Shown: piece after piece, positions 42,388 to 51,450 of the stretch | Position numbering within the stretch: position 1 is the stretch's first letter | How the letters are laid out: the number at the start of each line of letters is the position of its first letter | From: Gammaproteobacteria bacterium F7 | Lineage (GTDB): Bacteria > Pseudomonadota > Gammaproteobacteria > Pseudomonadales > IMCC2047 | Reading direction: 5' to 3' | NCBI GenBank assembly: GCA_001593685.1 | Contig: LUKI01000009.1 | Span: forward strand, 1-55,988 | Length of the DNA: 55,988 nucleotides | Program-made: the position numbers and the translations under genes | Notes under the pieces: generated by a model | The model's input: the letters and a program-made list of their open reading frames with translations, nothing else | The model's database searches: none | What the model was told of the DNA's origin: nothing

Positions 42388-42418
42388 CGGGTATTAAACC
42401 GGTGCCTGTGGGGCTACT

Positions 42419-42895
42419 TTAAGCTTTTGCCAGAGAGTGACCACCACCGACGGCGCTGGATTTTCCGGCATCGTCATATATTTTTTGTTGTCCGGATTGG
42501 CCGCGCAAAATATTCAGTAGTGTTTCTATCTGGCTTTTTGAACGGTGTACGATGGCACCGTTTATCTGGTTAGCCTCTTTGCAGGCTTGCAGCTGATCCT
42601 TTAATAGTTGCCATTGCTGGTTAAGCGATGCCGCGTTGGCGGGCAGCGATGCAAGGTAATTATTCATGCCAGTTTCATCACCGTCAAAACCGTTGCTAAC
42701 TAGCAATTGGCTACGGGCTGTAGCGTTTTCTTCGAGTTGTTTTAGCAGGGAGGTCTTTTGCTCAAGCACGGTTTGAATGTTAGCCGTATCGCGCTCTTTT
42801 AAGGCAGTGCGCTCAGCAATTAACAGCGTGTTAAGTGACTCTAGCAGTTCAATGGCTTGACCCATTGACGAGGAAAGGGCGGTAGTTGTCGCCAT
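42419..42895 (-). CDS. flgN: Flagellar export chaperone FlgN
   Basis: 158 residues, almost entirely helical and rich in Gln, Leu and Ala, as in FlgN. The N-terminal LLESLNTLLIAERTALKERD and the LKQLEENATARSQLL region match the family. FlgN escorts the hook-filament junction proteins FlgK and FlgL (both encoded downstream here) to the export gate. It is about 47 bases downstream of flgM in the same direction; the pair is expressed late from the sigma-28 promoter at 43275-43301. Confidence 0.85.
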   Translation of the reverse strand: MATTTALSSSMGQAIELLESLNTLLIAERTALKERDTANIQTVLEQKTSLLKQLEENATARSQLLVSNGFDGDETGMNNYLASLPANAASLNQQWQLLKDQLQACKEANQINGAIVHRSKSQIETLLNILRGQSGQQKIYDDAGKSSAVGGGHSLAKA

Positions 42896-42942
42896 AGTGT
42901 ATCTCCAGCTTGTTTAGGCGCGGCAACTGCCGCGGCGGCTAC

Positions 42943-43245
42943 TTATAGCTCAAAATCAATGATGCGTTGAGCCAAGCTGGAGCTGTCGATCTCATAAGTA
43001 CCTTGACTGATTTGGTCGCGCAGAGTATCTACACGATTTTGATCAATTTCCGGTAAATTTTTGATTTGCGCTTCGAGCTTGCTCAGCAACTGAGCTTGAG
43101 AACTGATCTCAATTGTTTCCGTGGCAGCGGTATTTTTAGGGGCTGCTTGCTGTTGATTCTCGGCGCTAACAGTCTCTACACGCTCTGACTTTTTGCCAGC
43201 GGTGCTGAGGGAGCTATGTATTGAGCTGTTTATTTCGTTAACCAT
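42943..43245 (-). CDS. flgM: Anti-sigma-28 factor FlgM
   Basis: 100 residues from ATG 43245 (MVNEINSSIHSS). The C-terminal third, LPEIDQNRVDTLRDQISQGTYEIDSSSLAQRIIDFEL (described as its pieces NRVDTLRDQISQGTYEID and AQRIIDFE), is the sigma-28-binding region of FlgM. A GTG at 43284 is in frame but lies inside the sigma-28 promoter itself, so it would not be on the mRNA; this decides the start. FlgM holds FliA inactive until the hook is complete and FlgM is exported. Expression from a FliA promoter gives feedback. Confidence 0.88.
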   Translation of the reverse strand: MVNEINSSIHSSLSTAGKKSERVETVSAENQQQAAPKNTAATETIEISSQAQLLSKLEAQIKNLPEIDQNRVDTLRDQISQGTYEIDSSSLAQRIIDFEL

Positions 43246-43274
43246 GTCACTATGACCTGTTGTGTGTAACCTGT

Positions 43275-43301
43275 TTATCGGCACTATCGATCGTAACTTT
43301 A
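43275..43301 (-). promoter_or_regulatory. Sigma-28 (FliA) promoter of flgM
   Basis: Read on the minus strand: TAAAGTTA (43301-43294), 11 bases, GCCGATAA (43282-43275). This matches the consensus TAAAGTTT-N11-GCCGATAA at 15 of 16 positions and lies about 30 bases upstream of the flgM ATG. Confidence 0.9.
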
Positions 43302-43406
43302 AGATTTTTTGTAAATAATTTTACTTATCTTGATCTGTTAGCTACTGCGCGTAAACATGGCTACATTATCTGCGCTGAGAACCTTTTTTTCAAACGCTTG
43401 TGTTTA

Positions 43407-44123
43407 TTACATAACGACCTCGACTAGCCTGCTGCTGACAACACGGGCGGTAATAACGCGTTTTGAGGATTTGTTTTTGACCTGTATTTGTTGGCCAACG
43501 CGACCATTATTGATGGCAATACCAGGACTTTTTACCGACAAGGTGCCAACTTTTGCCACGATCATCACTTCGTCGCCGCGATTGATGACCATTGCTTCAA
43601 CGACCATATTAGGTTGGATTACGCCATTCAGTGGTACAGGTCGTTTGAGTGATTTACCAAGTACCTCATTAACGCTGCTGTAGTAGCCCTGAGTTAGGCG
43701 AGAAACTTCCTTTTCAGTTAATGCAATCACACTCGCATCAAGTCGTTGTTCTTGAGTTAATGGGGCCGCGGCAGTCACCACCTTCTGGTAAGCCTTTACA
43801 GAGACCGGGACGTAAATTTGCCAGGGTTTGCTGCCTTCACAGCGAACACGAATACTGATGCGTCCGAGTAAACGTGATTCATTTTTTTTCAGGCTTAGCT
43901 TTCTAGAACAACTTGGCATCCGCAGATTGGGGTCAATATTGGCCACTTCAAAATCAATACGCTGTTGGTGGTTTTGGCTGACGCCATGCTCAGCCAGCAG
44001 TTTCTGCATATGCTGGTGAACGGCCGACTGGATAGTTTGTGGCGAGGTAATTGCCTGACTCCAGCTGCTTGCCAGCAAGCTGCCTGTTAAGAGCGCCAGT
44101 GAACAAATAGTTGTTCGTTTCAT
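43407..44123 (-). CDS. flgA: Flagellar P-ring assembly chaperone FlgA
   Basis: 238 residues from ATG 44123, which begins a clean signal peptide (MKRTTICSLALLTGSLLASSWSQA); an in-frame ATG 24 bases upstream is possible but puts extra charged residues ahead of it. The C-terminal SAF-type domain is typical: AAPLTQEQRLDASVIALTEKEV, GKSLKRPVPLNGVIQPNMV and GIAINNGRVGQQIQVKN. FlgA acts in the periplasm to help FlgI form the P-ring. It is divergent from flgB, and each has its own sigma-54-type promoter. Confidence 0.9.
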   Translation of the reverse strand: MKRTTICSLALLTGSLLASSWSQAITSPQTIQSAVHQHMQKLLAEHGVSQNHQQRIDFEVANIDPNLRMPSCSRKLSLKKNESRLLGRISIRVRCEGSKPWQIYVPVSVKAYQKVVTAAAPLTQEQRLDASVIALTEKEVSRLTQGYYSSVNEVLGKSLKRPVPLNGVIQPNMVVEAMVINRGDEVMIVAKVGTLSVKSPGIAINNGRVGQQIQVKNKSSKRVITARVVSSRLVEVVM

Positions 44124-44225
44124 GGTTTTGCCTGTTTGCCTTCGCAATTTCTAGCGTTTAGTTCTTTTCACGCAACAATCTCGTGTGTCGTAAATTTGGC
44201 GGACGTGCGTCTTCTTAAAGTTAAC

Positions 44226-44241
44226 AGCAAATATTGAGCCA
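44226..44241 (-). promoter_or_regulatory. Sigma-54 promoter of flgA
   Basis: On the minus strand TGGCTC-AATAT-TTGCT fits the RpoN consensus TGGCAC-N5-TTGCW, with GG and GC separated by ten bases. It is about 100 bases upstream of the flgA start. Confidence 0.75.
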
Positions 44242-44411
44242 GTTTTTTAATTTTTCTGTTGCCCGTATATGGCGTCATAGGGCAGGGGGTGAAGGCGGCG
44301 GGGAATAGCTTTGCCTCTGTCATAGAAAATATGGAGGAAAAGGCTTGCCGCTATTCTCGTGATTATTGCTTTTTTGTTTCTAGTCTATTGAAAATAAAGC
44401 ATTTTATTTTT

Positions 44412-44427
44412 TGGCATGCATTCTGCA
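44412..44427 (+). promoter_or_regulatory. Sigma-54 promoter of the flgB operon
   Basis: TGGCATGCATTCTGCA has GG (44413-44414) and GC (44425-44426) exactly ten bases apart, the -24/-12 arrangement of RpoN promoters. It lies 35 bases upstream of flgB, before its GGAGG ribosome site. Confidence 0.75.
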
Positions 44428-44461
44428 TTGGTGAGGGTGTAATTGATTTTTGGAGGCGACT

Positions 44462-44860
44462 ATGGCCCTTAATTTTGAAGCAGCGCTGGGAATACATGAT
44501 AAGGCTTTGGCAATAAGAGGTCAGCGTGCGGAAGTGCTGGCAAACAATATTGCCAATGCTGATACCCCCGGATATCGGTCGCGCGATATGGATTTTAAAG
44601 CGCTATTGATGCAAGCCAAAAGTGATCAAGGCGTCAATTTAAAGCGCACCAATAGCCGTCATTTTTCTACGGCAAATGCGATGGAAACTGGTGCGGGTTT
44701 ACAGTACCGCACACCGATGCAGCCCTCTGTTGATGGTAATACGGTGGACTTGCAGATGGAGCAGGCTGAGTACGCAGAGAATGCGCTGGCGTTTCAAACC
44801 AGCTTCACGTTTTTAAACCGTAAATTCACCGGCTTGATGAAAGCATTAAAAGGAGAGTAG
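44462..44860 (+). CDS. flgB: Flagellar proximal rod protein FlgB
   Basis: 132 residues from ATG 44462, seven bases after GGAGG; an upstream in-frame TTG overlaps the ribosome site and is rejected. The rod-protein N-terminal motif RAEVLANNIANADTPGYRSRD is present (shown by its core LANNIANADTPGY) with the family C-terminal helix NALAFQTSFTFLNRK. It forms part of the proximal rod in the periplasm. First gene of flgBCDEFGHIJKL, four bases before flgC. Confidence 0.95.
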   Translation: MALNFEAALGIHDKALAIRGQRAEVLANNIANADTPGYRSRDMDFKALLMQAKSDQGVNLKRTNSRHFSTANAMETGAGLQYRTPMQPSVDGNTVDLQMEQAEYAENALAFQTSFTFLNRKFTGLMKALKGE

Positions 44861-44864
44861 AGCG

Positions 44865-45317
44865 ATGTCACTTAATAATATCTTTGATGTGGCTGGAACC
44901 GGTATGTCGGCGCAAACCATTCGCCTGAATACCGTTGCCAGTAATATCGCTAACGCGGAAAGCGTCAGCAGTAGTACGGGCGAAACCTATCGTGCACGTC
45001 ATCCGGTTTTTTCCGTGATCCGCGAACAAGTGAATCAGGATATGTTGGGTGGCGGTTTCAATAATAATTTTAACGGCATGTCTGCCGGTTACGGTGTCAA
45101 GGTTGAGGGCATCGTTGAGAGTCAGGCGGACCTACGTCAGAAGTATCAGCCTGACCATCCGTCGGCGGATGAGAATGGTTATGTCTATTACCCCAACGTT
45201 GATGTTGTTACAGAAATGGCGGACATGATTTCAGCCTCACGCGCCTATCAAACTAACGTCGAAATTATGAATACCGCCAAGCAGATGATGCAGCGGGTTT
45301 TGACACTCGGCCAGTAA
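44865..45317 (+). CDS. flgC: Flagellar proximal rod protein FlgC
   Basis: 150 residues. N-terminal MSAQTIRLNTVASNIANAES and C-terminal MADMISASRAYQTNVEIMNTAK are the rod/hook family ends; the YVYYPNVDVVTEMADMI segment is specific to FlgC. Proximal rod subunit together with FlgB and FlgF. Starts four bases after flgB, with AGGAGAG upstream. Confidence 0.95.
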   Translation: MSLNNIFDVAGTGMSAQTIRLNTVASNIANAESVSSSTGETYRARHPVFSVIREQVNQDMLGGGFNNNFNGMSAGYGVKVEGIVESQADLRQKYQPDHPSADENGYVYYPNVDVVTEMADMISASRAYQTNVEIMNTAKQMMQRVLTLGQ

Positions 45318-45338
45318 TGCTAGAAAGAGGAAGCACAG

Positions 45339-46010
45339 ATGAGTGAAGTAGGTAGCGTTAATGCGCAGGATATTCTCGATCGTATTAATGCAAAAACACA
45401 GACAAAGAAGGAAGACGACAATAAAACCGATTTCCTGACTTTGCTGGTAGCTCAGCTTGAAAACCAGGATCCCTTAAATCCTCAGGATGGTACTGAGTTC
45501 ATGTCGCAGTTGGCGCAGTTGGAAACCGTACAGGGCATTCAGGATTTGAATCAATCATTTGGAAGCTTCTCTGAAAATATGCTTTCAAATCAGGCACTGC
45601 AAGCGACCACCTTGGTGGGGCGTGATGTGATGGTTCAGTCTAAAACCGGGCAGCTGGAACAGGGTAAGGCCATGACGGGTGTTATTGGTCTGGCTGAGGC
45701 CGCCGGTGCCGTGAAGTTGAATATATACAACAGTGCTGGTGCATTGGTGCGTCAGTTGCCGCTGGGTGACCACAAGGCTGGCCCGCTGGCCTTTAGTTGG
45801 GATGGGCTGAGTGGTGAAGGGCAGCCGGCCCCTTCTGGAACCTATACGCTCGCAGCTCAGGGCGATGTGAATGGTGAAACCGCTGAATTCGGCACGGCTG
45901 TTAACTTTAATGTTAACAGCGTCACTCTGGATCAAAGCAAAGGCACGATGCTGAATCTGGCTGGCCTGAACGGCTCCGTCGCACTCGCTGATGTCATACA
46001 AGTACGCTAA
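45339..46010 (+). CDS. flgD: Flagellar hook-capping protein FlgD
   Basis: 223 residues. The N-terminal capping motif FLTLLVAQLENQDPLNPQDG (residues about 31-50) and FMSQLAQLETVQGIQDLN are diagnostic; the C-terminal part has the Ig-like fold with FSWDGLSGEGQPAPSGTYTL. FlgD caps the growing hook and is removed once the hook is complete. AGAGG lies upstream of the ATG; it is 26 bases before flgE. Confidence 0.95.
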   Translation: MSEVGSVNAQDILDRINAKTQTKKEDDNKTDFLTLLVAQLENQDPLNPQDGTEFMSQLAQLETVQGIQDLNQSFGSFSENMLSNQALQATTLVGRDVMVQSKTGQLEQGKAMTGVIGLAEAAGAVKLNIYNSAGALVRQLPLGDHKAGPLAFSWDGLSGEGQPAPSGTYTLAAQGDVNGETAEFGTAVNFNVNSVTLDQSKGTMLNLAGLNGSVALADVIQVR

Positions 46011-46036
46011 CCCGTTTTACAAAAAGGAGAGTCATT

Positions 46037-47410
46037 ATGGCTTTTAATACCGCATTATCCGGCCTTCAGGCCGCAGCAGCGTCACTGAATGTGACCGGAA
46101 ACAATATTGCTAACGCCAGTACAACGGGTTTTAAAGCGTCCATTGCTGAATTTGGTGATGTATACGCTAACTCGGTTCTGGGTGGTGGCTCTAACGCCAT
46201 CGGTAATGGTGTGGCGCTGGCCGATGTTGAGCAGAACTTTGCACAGGGTAACCTGAGCTTTACCAGTAATGCGCTGGATCTGGCTATTAATGGTAACGGC
46301 TTTTTTATTGTTAGCTCTCAAGGGCAGCAGTTATATACCCGTAATGGTGCCTTTGGTGTTGATAATACCGGTAACCTGGTGGATAACTCTGGCGCGATTT
46401 TGCAGGGCTTTCCGGCGTCTGCCAGTGGCGCGATCTCTGGACAGTTGGCGAATCTGCGTGTGGTGACTGACAACTTGCCACCTATTCAAACAACCGATGT
46501 GAATGGCCTGTTGAACCTGGATTCTCGCGAAGTTCCTCCTTCGGTGACGCCCTTCGATCCTACCGATCAAAACACCTATAACCACGCGACCTCTATTTCG
46601 ATTTTTGATAGTCAGGGCAACGACCATGTCATGACCAAGTTCTTCGTCAAGAATCAGGCTAATCCAGCCGCCGTTCCACCTGTGCCAGAAAACCAGTGGA
46701 CCATGTATATTCAAATTGATGGCCGTGATGTTGGTCGCCCTGGTGCAACTGTAGGGCCTCCCACTACGGGCGGTACAGCGCCTTCTGCAACCACTACGCC
46801 AACTCGTCAGTCTTTTACCGTTAACTTCACTGAAGATGGAGCACTGTCATCAACGGCTCCCGCCACCATGGTGATTGATGGCTGGGTGCCTGTTGATGCG
46901 AATGGCAATTACAACGGTACTGAGTTGCCTGGTGGGGATGATGCACTGCCGACCACGCCGCCGACTACTTCTAACTTCACCATTGACCTCAGTGGTACTA
47001 CGCAATTCGGCAGTATTTTTGCGGTCAATGACATTAATCAGAATGGCTTTGCAACCGGCTTGTTGACCGGGGTTGATATTGCCGGTACCGGTGGTGTTTT
47101 TGCTCGCTATACCAATGGCCAGTCACGGCTTTTGGGGCAAGTTGGTTTGGCTAACTTCAGTAATGTTGAGGGCCTGTCTCCGCAGGGTAGCACTCAATGG
47201 GCTGAAACCTTTGATTCTGGTAACCCGGTGGTGGGTACACCCGGTAGCGCCTCATTGGGTGTGCTTCAGTCGGGTGCGTTGGAAGAATCCAATGTGGATT
47301 TGTCTGCTGAACTGGTGAGTTTGATTCTTGCCCAGCGTAACTATCAGGCGAATGCGCGGGCGATTGAAACCGAATCGGCCGTAACGCAGGCGATTCTACA
47401 GATTCGATAG
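46037..47410 (+). CDS. flgE: Flagellar hook protein FlgE
   Basis: 457 residues. N-terminal SGLQAAAASLNVTGNNIANA and C-terminal LVSLILAQRNYQANARAIET are the axial-protein ends. The middle contains Pro/Thr-rich stretches (VGPPTTGGTAPSATTTPT near 240 and PTTPPTTS near 310) that are probably surface loops of the hook. Ribosome site AAAAAGGAGAG. The gene is followed by a 73-base gap with no clear promoter. Confidence 0.95.
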   Translation: MAFNTALSGLQAAAASLNVTGNNIANASTTGFKASIAEFGDVYANSVLGGGSNAIGNGVALADVEQNFAQGNLSFTSNALDLAINGNGFFIVSSQGQQLYTRNGAFGVDNTGNLVDNSGAILQGFPASASGAISGQLANLRVVTDNLPPIQTTDVNGLLNLDSREVPPSVTPFDPTDQNTYNHATSISIFDSQGNDHVMTKFFVKNQANPAAVPPVPENQWTMYIQIDGRDVGRPGATVGPPTTGGTAPSATTTPTRQSFTVNFTEDGALSSTAPATMVIDGWVPVDANGNYNGTELPGGDDALPTTPPTTSNFTIDLSGTTQFGSIFAVNDINQNGFATGLLTGVDIAGTGGVFARYTNGQSRLLGQVGLANFSNVEGLSPQGSTQWAETFDSGNPVVGTPGSASLGVLQSGALEESNVDLSAELVSLILAQRNYQANARAIETESAVTQAILQIR

Positions 47411-47483
47411 TTGAGTCTGTAACGATTTAAGCGATCAGCTAACTAGCGATTTACTAGCCATAAAAGCAACAGGGTAAAAGAGC

Positions 47484-48224
47484 ATGGATAAGTCACTTTA
47501 TATTGCAATGACAGGTGCCGTTCAGAATGCACGGGGTACAGCGATTCACGCTAATAACCTGGCCAATGTCAATACCATGGGGTTTCGAAGTGACTATGCT
47601 CAAGCCCGTGCCATGCCTGTATATGGCGAGACCTACGCATCGCGTGTTTATGCAATGGAAGAAAACCCGGGCACTAACTTTGCCTATGGCACATTAGTGG
47701 AAACCGGTAATGAGCTGGATGTGGCGGTCAATGGTGAAGGGTGGATAGCGGTACAAACACCTGATGGTGGTGAAGCCTATACCCGTGCCGGTGAAATGAA
47801 GGTGGATTCATTAGGTGTTTTGCGAAATGGCAATGGCTTGCCGGTGATGGGGCAAGGCGGCCCTATTGCATTGCCGCCCTTTGAACGGATTACGATTGGT
47901 CAGGATGGCACCATCTCAATCCAGGGGGCGGGCGCCAACCCCGGCAGCCTGTCGCAGGTTGACCGGATTAAATTGGTTAACCCGGATGCCAGTCAGCTTT
48001 ATAAGGGTAATGATGGCTTAATGCGCCAGCGTGATGGTCTGGCGGCTCCTGCTGACGCCGCGGTTGGTGTGAGCGCCGGCTTTCTGGAAGGCAGTAATGT
48101 GAACTCGGTCGAAGCGTTAACCGAGCTGATCAGTTTATCGCGACAATTTGAGTTGCACGTGAAGATGATGAAGACGGCTGAAGAAAATTCTGAAGCATCG
48201 GCACGGCTTTTGCAGATGTCTTAA
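47484..48224 (+). CDS. flgF: Flagellar proximal rod protein FlgF
   Basis: 246 residues. MTGAVQNARGTAIHANNLAN near the N-terminus, the FlgF/FlgG-type core GNELDVAVNGEGWIAVQTPDG near 75 and the C-terminal ELISLSRQFELHVKMMKTAE identify it. It belongs to the inner rod. The gap before flgG is 112 bases, longer than elsewhere in the operon. Confidence 0.94.
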   Translation: MDKSLYIAMTGAVQNARGTAIHANNLANVNTMGFRSDYAQARAMPVYGETYASRVYAMEENPGTNFAYGTLVETGNELDVAVNGEGWIAVQTPDGGEAYTRAGEMKVDSLGVLRNGNGLPVMGQGGPIALPPFERITIGQDGTISIQGAGANPGSLSQVDRIKLVNPDASQLYKGNDGLMRQRDGLAAPADAAVGVSAGFLEGSNVNSVEALTELISLSRQFELHVKMMKTAEENSEASARLLQMS

Positions 48225-48336
48225 TAACAGCATCTAACAGTTAAAAAGCGGCAAAAAATGGTCGCACGGTAAGTGGAATAGTTTAAGTCAATTTTGAACA
48301 GGTGTTGCGCTCTTTGCGGGGCGATTGGAGAAGATT

Positions 48337-49122
48337 ATGTTAGCGTCATTGTGGATTAGTAAAACCGGGTTGAGTGCGCAAGATCAGGCGCTGGCGAGTA
48401 TTTCTAATAACCTGGCCAATGTCAGCACTAACGGTTACAAACGTGAACGAGCGGTTTTTCAGGACTTGCTTTATCAGGTGCATAAGCAACCCGGTGCTCA
48501 ATCGTCCCAGTCCACTCAGCTGCCTTCTGGGTTGCAAACGGGAACCGGTGTTAAAACCGTTGCCACTCAAAAACTGCATACCAGCGGTAATTTGGAAGTC
48601 ACGGATCAACCTCTGGATATTGCGATTAATGGTCGAGGCTACTTTCAGGTGTTGTTGCCCGATGGTGAAACGGGGTATGCGCGTGATGGTCAGTTTCAGC
48701 TCAACTCGGACGGTGTCATTGTCAACTCACAGGGGTTTGAATTACAGCCCTCTATCACCGTTCCCGCTAATACGTTGAATATCACTATCGGTAGCGACGG
48801 AGTTGTCAGCGCCACCGTAGCCGGATCCAGTACACCCACGCAGATTGGTGATATCCAGCTGGCTGAATTTATTAATCCGACAGGGCTGCAAGCAATAGGC
48901 GGCAACCTTTATAAGGAAACAGCGGCCAGCGGTACGCCGACAACCGGTACGCCAGGGTTGTCCGGACGAGGCACCATTGAGCAGGGTGTGTTGGAAAACT
49001 CTAACGTAAATATCGTTGAAGAGCTGGTGGATATGATTACCACTCAGCGTGCCTATGAAATGAATACCAAGGTGATTTCCACCTCTGATCAGATGCTGCA
49101 GTTTGTAACACAAAGCTTGTAA
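48337..49122 (+). CDS. flgG: Flagellar distal rod protein FlgG
   Basis: 261 residues from ATG 48337 (MLASLWISKTGLSAQ), which has GGAG at 48327-48330; an in-frame TTG at 48325 overlaps that site and is rejected. Family marks: LASISNNLANVSTNGYKRE, PLDIAINGRGYFQVLLPDG and VNIVEELVDMITTQRAYEM. It makes the distal rod that passes through the P and L rings. Confidence 0.95.
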   Translation: MLASLWISKTGLSAQDQALASISNNLANVSTNGYKRERAVFQDLLYQVHKQPGAQSSQSTQLPSGLQTGTGVKTVATQKLHTSGNLEVTDQPLDIAINGRGYFQVLLPDGETGYARDGQFQLNSDGVIVNSQGFELQPSITVPANTLNITIGSDGVVSATVAGSSTPTQIGDIQLAEFINPTGLQAIGGNLYKETAASGTPTTGTPGLSGRGTIEQGVLENSNVNIVEELVDMITTQRAYEMNTKVISTSDQMLQFVTQSL

Positions 49123-49154
49123 CAGCTTGAACAGATAGAAGACGGGTCATAGTG

Positions 49155-49862
49155 ATGAATAATATCGGGAACAGAATAGTGAAAGGTGCGGCAGTGATGA
49201 CTGTTTCCAGTGTCTTTCTGTTGACTGGCTGTGCGGGGGTGAGAAACGCCCAGCCAGATGATCCAGCCTATGCGCCGGTGATGCCTGATTACAGAATGCC
49301 TGCACCGTCTTCACAGGGCGCGATTTATCAGCCGACTCAACGCGTGTCCTACTTTGTTGATCGTAAAGCTCGCCATGTGGGCGATATTTTGACCATTAAT
49401 CTGGTGGAAAGAACCACGGCGTCTAAAAAAGCAGAAACCGAAATTGCTGACTCAACCGCTCATAACCTGGCCACCCCAACGCTGCCCTTTACCGATTATA
49501 CCGACAAGTTAAAAGATTACGGGTTAGCGACCAATGTCGCTGGTGATAACAGTTTTACCGGGGATGCCGAAAGTGACCAAAGTAACAGTCTGTCCGGCAA
49601 TATCACGGTGACGGTCACCGACGTATTGCCTAACGGCGTGCTGCGGGTACGTGGTGAAAAATGGATGACGCTTAACACCGGTGACGAATATATTCGCATC
49701 AGCGGCATGGTGCGTTTAGATGATATTGCGCCAGATAACGTTGTGCCTTCTACCAAGCTTGCTGATGCCCGTATTACTTACAGTGGTACAGGTACGTTTG
49801 CCAACTCCAATGAGCCGGGCTGGTTTTCTAAATTTTTCTTCGGCCAGGTTTGGCCCTTTTAG
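49155..49862 (+). CDS. flgH: Flagellar L-ring lipoprotein FlgH
   Basis: 235 residues from ATG 49155; the preceding GTG is less likely. The signal peptide ends in lipobox LLTGC (Cys near 26). VGDILTINLVERTTASKKAE and the C-terminal RITYSGTGTFANSNEPGW are FlgH signatures. It builds the outer-membrane L ring. It starts 33 bases after flgG and ends ten bases before flgI. Confidence 0.95.
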   Translation: MNNIGNRIVKGAAVMTVSSVFLLTGCAGVRNAQPDDPAYAPVMPDYRMPAPSSQGAIYQPTQRVSYFVDRKARHVGDILTINLVERTTASKKAETEIADSTAHNLATPTLPFTDYTDKLKDYGLATNVAGDNSFTGDAESDQSNSLSGNITVTVTDVLPNGVLRVRGEKWMTLNTGDEYIRISGMVRLDDIAPDNVVPSTKLADARITYSGTGTFANSNEPGWFSKFFFGQVWPF

Positions 49863-49871
49863 GCGGCAATC

Positions 49872-50984
49872 ATGATTAAACTGCTCAAATTAAAGCACAA
49901 AAAAGCGCTCTGGGTTTTGGCTGTATTGGTAGTTTGTCAGCCGGTTATGGCGGATCGCCTTAAGGATCTGGCTAGTGTCGCGGGTGTGCGTACCAACCAA
50001 TTGTTGGGCTACGGCCTGGTTGTGGGGCTGGATGGCACGGGCGATAAAACAACCTTCACGCAGCAATCGTTTAAAAACCTGCTGACACAGTTTGGTATAG
50101 CTTTGCCTGCTGGCGTCACACCAAATCCAAAAAATGTTGCTGCCGTGGCGGTGCATGCGGACCTGCAATCCTTTGCAAAGCCGGGCCAGCAAATTGACGT
50201 GACGGTTTCCTCTTTAGGTGATTCAAAAAGCCTGCGTGGCGGTACGCTGCTGATTACGCCGCTGAAGGGCTTGGACGGCCAGATTTATGCGATTGCACAG
50301 GGCAACCTGGTTGTCGGCGGTTTTGGTGCGCAGGGTGCGGATGGGTCGAGAATTACGGTGAATGTGCCCAGTGTTGGCCGCGTGCCAAACGGTGCAACGG
50401 TGGAACGCTTGGTTCCCAATAGCTTTGCGTTGGGTGATACGCTGACCTTTAACCTTAATGCACCGGATTTTACGACCGCCAAACGAGTGGCAGATAAAAT
50501 TAATAACCTGCTGGGCGCTAATACCGCTTTTGCGATGGATTCAACCTCTATCCAGGTGACGGCGCCGCGTAATGCTTCGCAACGTGTGACCTATTTGTCG
50601 GTTCTGGAGAATCTGGAGATTGATCCGGCTGAAGCGACCGCCAAAGTGATTATTAATTCTCGTACCGGCACCATCGTGATTGGTAAACATGTGCGCGTTG
50701 CTCCAGCGGCGATTACTCACGGCAATCTTGCGGTGACTATTTCCGAAAGTCCTCAGGTCAGCCAGCCTGCTCCTTTCTCTGAGGGAGACACGGTGATCAC
50801 ACCCAGCTCACAAATTGGTATTGATGAGGGTGACAGCCGAGCCTTTGTCTTCAACCCCGGTGTGTCTCTGGATGAAATTGTTCAGGCGGTTAATCAGGTG
50901 GGGGCTGCTCCCGGCGATTTGATGGCCATTCTCGAAGCCCTCAAACAGGCCGGTGCATTACGCGCCAGTTTAGTGGTGATCTGA
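49872..50984 (+). CDS. flgI: Flagellar P-ring protein FlgI
   Basis: 370 residues with a signal peptide (about 1-27, ending VMA). [33 protein letters not shown] and the C-terminal [20 protein letters not shown] are standard. It forms the periplasmic P ring with help from FlgA. Directly followed by flgJ one base after the stop. Confidence 0.96.
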   Translation: MIKLLKLKHKKALWVLAVLVVCQPVMADRLKDLASVAGVRTNQLLGYGLVVGLDGTGDKTTFTQQSFKNLLTQFGIALPAGVTPNPKNVAAVAVHADLQSFAKPGQQIDVTVSSLGDSKSLRGGTLLITPLKGLDGQIYAIAQGNLVVGGFGAQGADGSRITVNVPSVGRVPNGATVERLVPNSFALGDTLTFNLNAPDFTTAKRVADKINNLLGANTAFAMDSTSIQVTAPRNASQRVTYLSVLENLEIDPAEATAKVIINSRTGTIVIGKHVRVAPAAITHGNLAVTISESPQVSQPAPFSEGDTVITPSSQIGIDEGDSRAFVFNPGVSLDEIVQAVNQVGAAPGDLMAILEALKQAGALRASLVVI

Positions 50985-50985
50985 T

Positions 50986-51441
50986 ATGAATACTGATTTT
51001 GCGGCACAAAACCAACTGGCTAATTTCCAGGCACAGATTGCCAGCTCCCAGTCTTATACCGATCTTGCTGACCTTAATTCGATCAAGCAGCAGGCTAAGA
51101 GTGATGGTCAGGGGGCACTAAGAGAAGTGGCTGAGCAGTTCGAGTCTATTTTTCTTAATATGGTGTTGAAGAGTATGCGGGCGGCCAACGAAGCCTTTGA
51201 AGAGGATGGTGTTTTTAATAGCCAGCAGTCAAAGATGTACCGCGATATGTACGATCAGCAAATCAGTCTCAGCCTGACGCAAGGGCCGGGCATCGGCATG
51301 GCCGATATGCTGGTTAAACAGTTGGGTGGTTATGCGGAACGAAACCAGCAACTTTCAGACTCTGAAACTCGTCATGAAGCACCATTAAACCTGCAACAAA
51401 AGCAGGGCCTTCAGGCTTACCAACGTTCGTCTCGCTTATAA
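50986..51441 (+). CDS. flgJ: FlgJ rod-binding domain only (no muramidase domain)
   Basis: 151 residues, about half the length of the two-domain FlgJ of E. coli, Salmonella or Pseudomonas. The rod-binding domain is clear: LREVAEQFESIFLNMVLKSM and FNSQQSKMYRDMYDQQIS. After residue about 115 there is only a polar tail (YAERNQQLSDSETRHEAP); the glucosaminidase domain that cuts peptidoglycan for the rod is missing. The stop is followed nine bases later by flgK, so no detached second half is present here. A separate lytic enzyme must be supplied from elsewhere. Confidence 0.9.
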   Translation: MNTDFAAQNQLANFQAQIASSQSYTDLADLNSIKQQAKSDGQGALREVAEQFESIFLNMVLKSMRAANEAFEEDGVFNSQQSKMYRDMYDQQISLSLTQGPGIGMADMLVKQLGGYAERNQQLSDSETRHEAPLNLQQKQGLQAYQRSSRL

Positions 51442-51450
51442 GGTAGCGTT

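Noticed and set aside
46331-46714. Antisense open frames inside flgE and other flagellar genes
   Set aside because: They lack start signals and lie opposite strongly conserved coding sequence.
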